From the NCBI GenBank assembly GCA_002713605.1, contig PATL01000034.1, positions 1-30,437 of the forward strand: DNA of 30,437 nucleotides, read 5' to 3'. Positions within the stretch are counted from its first letter, which is position 1, and each line of letters begins with the position of its first letter. The notes beneath the pieces were generated by a model that saw nothing but the letters and a program-made list of their open reading frames with translations, was not told where the DNA came from and made no database searches. Both the position numbers and the translations under genes were made by a program. The stretch comes from a bacterium (lineage in GTDB: Bacteria; Actinomycetota; Acidimicrobiia; Acidimicrobiales; UBA8592). Shown here one piece after another: positions 24,688 to 30,437 of this stretch.

Positions 24688-25654
24688 AGCTACCGAAAGG
24701 CTTGAACGTTTAGTTTCAATGGTCCCTTGGCTGATAGAGCATAACGGGGCAACGCTTGATGAATTGGTAAATCGGTTTCAGTATCCTCGTGAAACACTTC
24801 TAAATGATCTGACAAAGATATTATTCTTTGTCGGACCCCACCCACATACACCGGACAACTTGATTGAAATTAATCTTCAAGACGACGAAGTTTGGATTAG
24901 CCAAGCAAATTATCTCGCACGACCATTGAATCTAACTTATTCGGAAGCTTTCTCCTTACTAGCTAAGGGAAAGATGCTTTTAGAATTAACTGATGACAAT
25001 CCAGCTCATTCATCGCTGGCGACTGCTTTGGAAAAAGTAGCAAACTGTATTGGAGCGACTCAAGATCAAGTTGTCGTAGACCCCGGTGTCAGGGATACCG
25101 AAGTCTATTCAATAGCTAATGAATCATTGCTAAACAGAAAAAAAATGTTTATCAGTTATTACTCATTTAATGAAGACTACTCAAGTGAGAGAATCATTCA
25201 GCCACTAGGTTTGGGGATAAACGACAGGTATCTCTACCTGAGAGCTTATTGCGACATGGCGTGTGACATGAGAACCTTTCGCATGGACAGAATCATTCAT
25301 GCAGAAATCTCTGATGAGAATATAGACATAGAGTTTTTGGAGAGCCTAGAAGCTGAATCTGCTCGTAACCCCATTCACCTTGAGTTCCAGTTCTCTTCGG
25401 AAGGATGGGCGACTTTACTGATCAAAGAAACAGATAGCTGGATTATCTCTAAATATCCAACTACTTCTGTAATTGAAAAACAGGGTAATATGATTGAAGT
25501 AACTCTTCCAGTGTCTTCCAACATATGGTTGGGTCGACTTTTATTGCAATTAGACCCAGAGACGATACTGGTTAAAGCGGCACCCAATGTTGACACTGAT
25601 GCTGGATACAACTTAGCGAAACGAATTCTTGATAGATATGGTTTGAATGAGTAA
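24680..25654 (+). CDS. pafC: WYL-domain transcription regulator PafC
   Basis: Partner of PafB; the two act as a heterodimer or as a fused protein in other Actinobacteria. In its 324 residues the N-terminal part (about 1-75) looks like a degenerate winged helix, LIEHNGATLDELVNRFQYPRE and LLNDLTKILFFVG (first segment given in part). The WYL domain reads IIQPLGLGINDRYLYLRAYC, with Tyr in place of Trp, then MRTFRMDRIIHAEI. The C-terminal domain runs to about 320. It overlaps pafB at its start and lepB at its end, each by eight bases, so the three are translated from one message. Confidence 0.92.
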   Translation: MLKATERLERLVSMVPWLIEHNGATLDELVNRFQYPRETLLNDLTKILFFVGPHPHTPDNLIEINLQDDEVWISQANYLARPLNLTYSEAFSLLAKGKMLLELTDDNPAHSSLATALEKVANCIGATQDQVVVDPGVRDTEVYSIANESLLNRKKMFISYYSFNEDYSSERIIQPLGLGINDRYLYLRAYCDMACDMRTFRMDRIIHAEISDENIDIEFLESLEAESARNPIHLEFQFSSEGWATLLIKETDSWIISKYPTTSVIEKQGNMIEVTLPVSSNIWLGRLLLQLDPETILVKAAPNVDTDAGYNLAKRILDRYGLNE

Positions 25655-26468
25655 AGAAGATCAAAATTCTGAAAATAATGAATCTGACTGGGTAGAAGAT
25701 GTCGTCAGTCGTGCGTTAAATAGTTCTTACGGATATAACGAAGAACTGACTAAAAAACGAAATTACAACGAAGACAATGAAGATGAACACAGTCTGACTA
25801 AAGACATAGAAAGCTATGAACATTACCCGTACCCAGATGAGAATCAAAGTTTCAATAGCGCCGAGGCACTTGAAGAAATTAACGAAGAGAAGTCAATAAA
25901 ATCTGTTAAGAAGACAATTGAATGGCTTGCAGTAATCGTTGGAGCATTACTGGTTGCTTTCCTTATCAAAACATTTTTAATGCAGGCATACTACATACCC
26001 TCATCCTCCATGACGCCAGCGCTACAGATAGGAGACAGGGTACTCGTTAACAAACTCAGCTATGAATTTGGAGAAGTAAGCAGGGGAGATCTTGTTGTAT
26101 TTAAACGAACTGAAGTTGGGACAAGCAATCAAATAGACTTAATAAAGAGAGTAGTTGCAACAGAAGGAGAGATAATTGAGATATCAGATGGCGAGATATT
26201 CATAACTGAAAGAGGGGGAAAAGACCGCAAATTGCTGGTTGAACCCTATTTAGCTGAAGGAGTTACCACTCAAGGTTTTGCATTTAAAGATCTTTGTCCG
26301 CAATCTGAAGCAAATACTTGCCTTATTCCAGAAAATTTCATTTTCGTTATGGGGGATAACAGATCTGGATCTCGAGACTCAAGATATTTTGGGCCAGTAA
26401 ATACAGACGATATTGTCGGGCGGGCATTTATCCGAATTTGGCCATTGGGAAGCCTTAAACTTTTGTAG
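25647..26468 (+). CDS. lepB: Signal peptidase I with long acidic N-terminal tail
   Basis: Removes signal peptides on the outer face of the membrane. In 273 residues, an acidic, low-complexity cytoplasmic tail of about 88 residues precedes one transmembrane helix (about 91-111). Then come YYIPSSSMTPALQIGD with Ser121 as the nucleophile, GDLVVFKR, LIKRVVATEGE with Lys167 as the general base, and FVMGDNRSGSRDSRYFGPV near the end. All catalytic boxes are present. The tail is longer than in many homologues. It overlaps pafC by eight bases, and tatA follows after 39 bases, grouping protein export functions. Confidence 0.95.
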   Translation: MSKEDQNSENNESDWVEDVVSRALNSSYGYNEELTKKRNYNEDNEDEHSLTKDIESYEHYPYPDENQSFNSAEALEEINEEKSIKSVKKTIEWLAVIVGALLVAFLIKTFLMQAYYIPSSSMTPALQIGDRVLVNKLSYEFGEVSRGDLVVFKRTEVGTSNQIDLIKRVVATEGEIIEISDGEIFITERGGKDRKLLVEPYLAEGVTTQGFAFKDLCPQSEANTCLIPENFIFVMGDNRSGSRDSRYFGPVNTDDIVGRAFIRIWPLGSLKLL

Positions 26469-26473
26469 GATTG

Positions 26474-26501
26474 TTGTGAAATAGGCACATTTGGGTACTC
26501 T
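26474..26501 (+). promoter_or_regulatory. Candidate leaderless promoter for tatA-tatC
   Basis: TTGTGA, 16 bases, TACTCT, then six bases (TTAATT) to the GTG of tatA at 26508. The arrangement is the same as at hxlR and the acyl-CoA synthetase genes, and there is no Shine-Dalgarno sequence. Confidence 0.5.
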
Positions 26502-26507
26502 TTAATT

Positions 26508-26810
26508 GTGTTTAACATAGGTGGCGGCGAGCTTCTGATCATCATTCTGGTCACAGTAATTTTTATTGGCCCTTCTAAACTCCCCGAAGTTGCCAACACC
26601 TTAGGAAGGCTGGCGGCAACAATTCGGCGGTTTAATCAAAGCTTCCAAGATGAGATCCGAAATTCCTTTGACGACCCGATTGAGGAAGCGGCTCGTGAAA
26701 GAGGCAAAGAGCTCATACGAGAGGAGTCAAACGAGATTGACAGCACTTCGAGCATGGATCTACTTTCAAAGCCAGTAAATGGAGAATCAGATGTTGACGA
26801 AGAAAGGTAA
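26508..26810 (+). CDS. tatA: Twin-arginine translocase subunit TatA/TatB
   Basis: Single-span component of the Tat pathway that exports folded proteins. The 100 residues show a very short N-terminus, the hydrophobic helix ELLIIILVTVIFIGPSKLPE with the Gly-Pro hinge, an amphipathic helix LPEVANTLGRLAATIRRFNQ, and an acidic tail. I assign it to TatA because it lies directly before tatC; Tat A and B are hard to separate by sequence, and the longer amphipathic helix (to about 75) leaves TatB possible. The start is GTG, without a ribosome binding site. Confidence 0.9.
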   Translation: MFNIGGGELLIIILVTVIFIGPSKLPEVANTLGRLAATIRRFNQSFQDEIRNSFDDPIEEAARERGKELIREESNEIDSTSSMDLLSKPVNGESDVDEER

Positions 26811-27549
26811 TCCTGAGGGACGAATGAGAGTCCTTGAACATCTCGGTGAGTTGCGAACAAGAATAATTCGTGCTCTTGTAGCTACAGCGCTCGCCGGAGT
26901 TGCCGGCTGGATTCTTTACCCATTGATACTAGATTTTATCTTGCAACCTTATTGCGACACTCTGGAAAGAGATTGCACGCTTCGCGTTGATGAACCTCTA
27001 GAGGGTTTAAACACACGCTTTATGGTCGCCGCATATTCAGGTATCATTCTTGCCTTTCCGTTTATATTATGGCAATTTTGGAAATTCATCAGTCCAGGCT
27101 TGCATCGTAATGAAAAGCGTCACGGGATAATAATGGTCGGTTTCGGTGCGTCACTATTCGCGTTTGGGTGCTATCTGGCCTTTGCGACGCTTCCCAGAGC
27201 ATTAGATTTCCTAGTAACAATTGGCGGCACGGACCTCGTTACAGAATTTAGAGCGAAGGCCTACATCACGTTCATAATAAAAATGATGCTGGCTTTTGGT
27301 ATTGGATTTCAGCTTCCTGTGGTTCTAATCACATTGCAACGCTTAAATTTGCTTCAATATGAGATGTTAAGGCGTCAGTGGCGCTATGCAGTTGTCATAA
27401 TTGTTATAGTCGTCGCAGTCATAACTCCAAGTGGTGATCCAATCTCGCTACTCGCTTTGGCCATACCAATGTATGGACTATATGAATTCTCAATAGTTTA
27501 CGGCTGGTTAAGAAAGAGAAATCTCAAAAAAGCTAAATCTAATGCCTGA
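26791..27549 (+). CDS. tatC: Sec-independent translocase protein TatC
   Basis: The multi-span receptor for twin-arginine signal peptides. In 252 residues, MRVLEHLGELRTRIIRAL is the conserved N-terminal cytoplasmic segment, followed by about six hydrophobic helices; FILWQFWKFISPGLHRNEKR lies in the typical loop, and VVAVITPSGDP (as VAVITPSGDP) near the end. I chose the ATG at 26791 because GGAGA lies five bases before it. An ATG at 26779 in the same frame has no such site. It overlaps tatA by 20 bases and the next gene by eight. Confidence 0.93.
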   Translation: MLTKKGNPEGRMRVLEHLGELRTRIIRALVATALAGVAGWILYPLILDFILQPYCDTLERDCTLRVDEPLEGLNTRFMVAAYSGIILAFPFILWQFWKFISPGLHRNEKRHGIIMVGFGASLFAFGCYLAFATLPRALDFLVTIGGTDLVTEFRAKAYITFIIKMMLAFGIGFQLPVVLITLQRLNLLQYEMLRRQWRYAVVIIVIVVAVITPSGDPISLLALAIPMYGLYEFSIVYGWLRKRNLKKAKSNA

Positions 27550-28153
27550 ACGTAACAACAGAGCTGACTACCTTGGAAACTGGCAATTCATAACCGAAAT
27601 ATCCCCTAAGTTAAAAGTTGCTTCGAATGAAAAGGAAATAATTGCACTTTATGAGAGCGGAGAAAGTTTAATCGGACTTCAAGGTGGTGACCTATACGAA
27701 TCCCTTGGAGGCCGAGGACTGGGTGAGAGAGAAAGCAATAAGGGAACTATCGGCTTAAAACTAGATCTCGGGCAGCTTGTCATTGGTCAATCAAACTACC
27801 TATTTGCTAGTTATTGCAAGATATCAAAGCCACTCAAGCCTTGGTACACGATTTGGGTAATCAATTCACCAATCATTGGCCACAGGCGGATCTCACCTAA
27901 GAGTCACCCAGCAGATGGATTGCTAGACATTGTCGAATTCTCACTCTCGTTCCGGCAATCACTGAAGGCGTATAAACGATCGACTAGTGGAGACCACCTC
28001 CCGCATCCGCATATTAAAACTTCAAAGAAAAGAACCTATAAGATTAATGAAAGAGGGAAAAGAAAAGTTGTTATCGACGGAAAAAAAATATCGTATAGTA
28101 ATGAAGTCTCTGTCTCAGTCATCCCTCACGCAATTGCAGTGGTACTGCTTTAA
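27542..28153 (+). CDS. Diacylglycerol/lipid kinase C-terminal-domain-like protein without kinase core
   Basis: A 203-residue protein whose C-terminal half resembles the second domain of YegS/DgkB-type lipid kinases: RISPKSHPADGLLDIVEF (Asp125, Gly126), a GDHLPHPHIKT segment at about 150-160, and KVVIDGKKI near the end. The N-terminal half contains LQGGDLYESLGGRG but not the GGDGT nucleotide-binding box, so it should not be a kinase by itself. Genes annotated as diacylglycerol kinase sit next to tatC in other Actinobacteria as I recall, which fits a reduced relative. No membrane segment is seen. It overlaps tatC by eight bases. The role is unknown. Confidence 0.55.
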   Translation: MPERNNRADYLGNWQFITEISPKLKVASNEKEIIALYESGESLIGLQGGDLYESLGGRGLGERESNKGTIGLKLDLGQLVIGQSNYLFASYCKISKPLKPWYTIWVINSPIIGHRRISPKSHPADGLLDIVEFSLSFRQSLKAYKRSTSGDHLPHPHIKTSKKRTYKINERGKRKVVIDGKKISYSNEVSVSVIPHAIAVVLL

Positions 28154-28210
28154 TAATAATTTTGCCCCCCTCCACATATTCGATCTAGATAAAGCCTAAT
28201 CTCAGATGTC

Positions 28211-29821
28211 GTGAGTGTTTACATTGCTGAAGATTGGACAACAGAAGAATCAGATGTCCTTCGGAGATACTTCACGAATCTGGACCAGCCAGTGTTTGCT
28301 CTTGTCAATCTACCAGAAGTCGTTAAGGGAGCTCTATTTGCTCGATACAGTCGTTCAGCAAAAAGTTTACGACGTCTTTTCCTGGACGAATTTCTAGGAG
28401 ACTTAGACATCTCTGGCGATGCCTCTATTGACGCTACTATCGGTCTTGAGCATGCTGAAAAACTTTATCACAGAATATTTTTCGAATATGGCGACGACTC
28501 CGTTGCTCAATTAGGCGGTGTCCACCTAGCATGCGAACAAGCTTCAAATCTCCTAACAAAAGTACTTGAATGGGGAAGATTGATGAGTTACCTCGAGCAA
28601 TCCACCCGCTACATTTCATATGACTCACGTTTCGGTGGCAGATATAGGTATTACCGAGATCCCGAAATCATGGAATCCAGCTTTGGGGCCAGATATATAG
28701 GAGACATGGATCGGATATTTGACACCTATGCACATCTCGTTCCTCAAATGCAGGATTTTGTTCGAGAGCAATTTCCTAAACACCCTGATGATGGCGACTT
28801 TGTTTACCGGCAAGCAGTAAAGGCAAAAGCTTTTGATGCTCTTCGAGGACTTTTGCCTGCGGCTTCTCTATCAAATGTCGGAATTTATGGAACTGGTCAA
28901 GCATATGAAGCACTACTCCTAAGAATGAGATCTCATCCTTTACCTGAGTCAAGATACTATGCAGACCTTATGCTCCGAGAGTTAAGGAAAGTGATTCCAT
29001 CTTTCCTTGAAAGAGTAGACAGAGAAGACAGGGGAGTAGTTTGGAGCGAATATTTGCAGGAGACACGTGAAGACACTGCGGACGTAGTAGCAGCATTATT
29101 GCCTGAAGGATCAATTGTTGACCCTTCGCCGACCGTCAGACTGGTAGATTTTGATCCAGAGGGCGAAGTGAAAATGGTTGCTTCCATGATGTACCCTCAT
29201 TCAACAATGTCAGAGGATCAACTTGAAAGACGAGTAGCTGGGATGAACCACGAAGATCGAATGGCAGTTGCCAGAGCATATGTTGGCGATAGACGTAACA
29301 GGCGACATAAACCAGGTCGCGCTCTTGAGCGCCCATTTTACAGATTTGACGTCCTGGTCGATTATGGTGCCTTTAGGGATCTCCAGCGGCATCGAATGCT
29401 ATCTATGGACTGGCAGAACCTCAGCCCTCATCATGGCTACATATCTTCTCCACTCGTGAACGCAGCAGGTATGGGGTCAGTTTACGAGGAGGCTATGGAG
29501 CGTTCTGCAGCGCTATATGACTTGCTAGTTGATGATTTCCCTTATCAGGCCTCGTATGCCATAAATTTGGCATATAAAATTCGATTCAATATGAACATAA
29601 ACGCTAGATCAGCCATGCATTTAATTGAACTTAGAACAACTCCTCAGGGGCACCCCTCGTATCGTGAAGTAGGGCAAGAAATGCATAGGCTAATAGCTGA
29701 AGAAGCTGGACACACCGTAATTTCCGAAATGATGAAATTTGTTGACCACACAGATGAAACTGACCTTGAGAGACTGCAAAGTGAACGAAGAGCTCAAGAA
29801 AAGCGCCAATCAACAAAATAA
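28211..29821 (+). CDS. Double-domain ThyX-like protein (flavin-dependent thymidylate synthase superfamily)
   Basis: 536 residues, about twice an ordinary ThyX (220-260). The N-terminal half has ARYSRSAKSLRR, YGDDSVAQLGG and LEWGRLMSYLEQSTRY (119-134). The last aligns with the ThyX motif RHRxxSxNExSxRY, keeps QSTRY, and has lost RHR. LLPAASLSNVGIYGTGQAYE and LLLRMRSHPLPESR match the later ThyX helices. The C-terminal half has LQRHRMLSMDWQNLSPHHGY (391-410), keeping RHR but not the SxRY end, then NARSAMHLIELRT and HPSYREVGQ, which match the substrate-binding region. If active it makes dTMP with FAD, NADPH and methylene-tetrahydrofolate, but this is not certain. The start is GTG; no ribosome binding site is seen. 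Confidence 0.8.
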   Translation: MSVYIAEDWTTEESDVLRRYFTNLDQPVFALVNLPEVVKGALFARYSRSAKSLRRLFLDEFLGDLDISGDASIDATIGLEHAEKLYHRIFFEYGDDSVAQLGGVHLACEQASNLLTKVLEWGRLMSYLEQSTRYISYDSRFGGRYRYYRDPEIMESSFGARYIGDMDRIFDTYAHLVPQMQDFVREQFPKHPDDGDFVYRQAVKAKAFDALRGLLPAASLSNVGIYGTGQAYEALLLRMRSHPLPESRYYADLMLRELRKVIPSFLERVDREDRGVVWSEYLQETREDTADVVAALLPEGSIVDPSPTVRLVDFDPEGEVKMVASMMYPHSTMSEDQLERRVAGMNHEDRMAVARAYVGDRRNRRHKPGRALERPFYRFDVLVDYGAFRDLQRHRMLSMDWQNLSPHHGYISSPLVNAAGMGSVYEEAMERSAALYDLLVDDFPYQASYAINLAYKIRFNMNINARSAMHLIELRTTPQGHPSYREVGQEMHRLIAEEAGHTVISEMMKFVDHTDETDLERLQSERRAQEKRQSTK

Positions 29822-29898
29822 AAGTTTGGAATTAACACCCCTATTGGCGATAAAGGCTCTATAGTCCTCGTTAAATAGCCTATTTGTAAGGAAGTAAG

Positions 29899-30327
29899 GT
29901 GGCTGAAGAAAAATCAGAACTTGAAGAAGAATATGAAGACGCTGAAGCTGACCTTGAGGGTGTTGACCCAGAAGACGATGCCATTGAGGACGTTGAAGAC
30001 GGTGAGATATTTGATGATGATGATGGCGACGAAGAATTTGAAGAAGATGCATCTTTAGAAGAAGTTGCAGAGTCAGAAGAGGACGACGAGGACGACGAAG
30101 TAGAAGCTGATCTCTCGTCTATTCTTCAAGAGAGGATCGCAGCCGATGACGACGAAGCTGACGAAGAGAGTAACGATTCCCAAATTAATTCAAGCGAAAA
30201 TTCAGATTCAGATGAGCCTTTGTCGGCCAAAGACGATGAAGTCCTATGCCAGAGTTGCTTCACCTTAGTCTCTCAAAAGGCAATAGATGAAGAAGGAGCT
30301 TGCCCAAACTGTGGTGCAGAAATGTAA
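29899..30327 (+). CDS. Very acidic protein with C-terminal zinc ribbon
   Basis: A 142-residue protein of unknown function. Residues 1-110 are dominated by Asp and Glu in long runs, broken by LSSILQERIAADD, and are probably disordered. The C-terminus EVLCQSCFTLVSQKAI continuing to ACPNCGAEM has cysteines spaced C-x2-C-x14-C-x2-C, a zinc ribbon. The order acidic region then CxSCF ribbon recalls actinobacterial DUF4193-type proteins, though the match is weak. The start is GTG with AAGGAAG about five bases upstream. It stands alone between thyX and the last gene, with 77 bases upstream that hold nothing else I can name. Confidence 0.75.
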   Translation: MAEEKSELEEEYEDAEADLEGVDPEDDAIEDVEDGEIFDDDDGDEEFEEDASLEEVAESEEDDEDDEVEADLSSILQERIAADDDEADEESNDSQINSSENSDSDEPLSAKDDEVLCQSCFTLVSQKAIDEEGACPNCGAEM

Positions 30328-30348
30328 TGCAGGAGAAAGAATCTATAT

Positions 30349-30437
30349 ATGTCTGGATTTGAGTCAGCTCGGTTTGCAGTCAAAGAGGACTATGGAGACT
30401 TTGAAAAACTTTTTTTAGCATCTCGGAATGAAGCTTC
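30349..30437 (+). CDS. 5' end of a gene, possibly a GNAT acetyltransferase
   Basis: 29 codons are visible before the window ends. The ATG at 30349 is the only possible start after the preceding stop; GGAG lies 13 bases upstream, farther than usual. The segment RFAVKEDYGDFEKLFLASRNEA has the look of the first strand and helix of N-acetyltransferases (R-x-A-x3-D-x3-L), but this is too short to decide. Confidence 0.45.
   Translation, partial: MSGFESARFAVKEDYGDFEKLFLASRNEA

Noticed and set aside
27987..28199. Open frame overlapping the end of the lipid-kinase-like gene
   Set aside because: It lies in another frame of a better-supported gene, with no recognisable domain and no ribosome binding site.
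29873..29885. Perfect short palindrome AAATAGCCTATTT upstream of the acidic protein
   Set aside because: Six-base arms with a one-base centre are expected several times by chance in a window of this size, and no second copy was noticed.

Overview
The window is a gene-dense, A+T-leaning piece of an actinobacterial chromosome. The lineage evidence is a complete Pup-proteasome locus (ARC/Mpa, Dop, Pup, PrcB, PrcA, PafA, PafB, PafC), a fused FO synthase FbiC for coenzyme F420, a DUF3151 protein and an actinobacterial-type transketolase/transaldolase pair. Low G+C (about 40% by eye, not counted), very short intergenic gaps and many overlapping genes suggest a streamlined, possibly aquatic member of Acidimicrobiia; that placement is inference. 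No tRNA, rRNA, CRISPR array, insertion sequence, prophage or other mobile element was seen, and no gap between genes reaches 300 bases.

Layout. 1-497 (-): 5' part of a glycerophosphodiester phosphodiesterase, divergent from a + strand run of pyruvate kinase, DUF3151 protein, MobA-like transferase, rhodanese, RNase D and a 55-residue Cys-rich protein (585-4808). 4847-11168 (-): fbiC preceded by an HxlR regulator, the tkt-tal pair of the non-oxidative pentose phosphate pathway, and a small unknown protein. 11257-16874 (+): a two-subunit ADP-forming acyl-CoA synthetase, a PBP4/DacB-like protein, a stand-alone LON-domain protein, two small membrane-associated proteins and the tRNA m1A58 methyltransferase TrmI. 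A lone ferredoxin lies on - at 16884-17117. 17244-25654 (+): the pupylation/proteasome locus. 25647-28153 (+): signal peptidase I, TatA, TatC and a diacylglycerol-kinase C-terminal-like protein. 28211-30437 (+): a double-domain ThyX-like protein, a very acidic zinc-ribbon protein and the start of one more gene.

How the genes fit together. PafA attaches Pup to substrates after Dop deamidates its C-terminal Gln. The ARC ATPase unfolds tagged proteins and feeds them to the PrcB/PrcA 20S core, and PafBC are the adjoining WYL transcription regulators. In this copy prcB carries an in-frame TAA at codon 107, so the core particle could not be assembled unless the stop is a sequence error or is read through. 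LepB, TatA and TatC provide protein export and processing.

Main points worth a second look: (1) the prcB stop; (2) a DacB/PBP4 homologue that has lost both the SxxK serine and the KTG motif; (3) a 536-residue double ThyX whose two halves each keep a different part of the ThyX signature; (4) a recurring leaderless promoter layout, TANNNT exactly six bases before the start codon, at seven genes without a Shine-Dalgarno sequence, three of them also with TTGNNA 16 bases further upstream.
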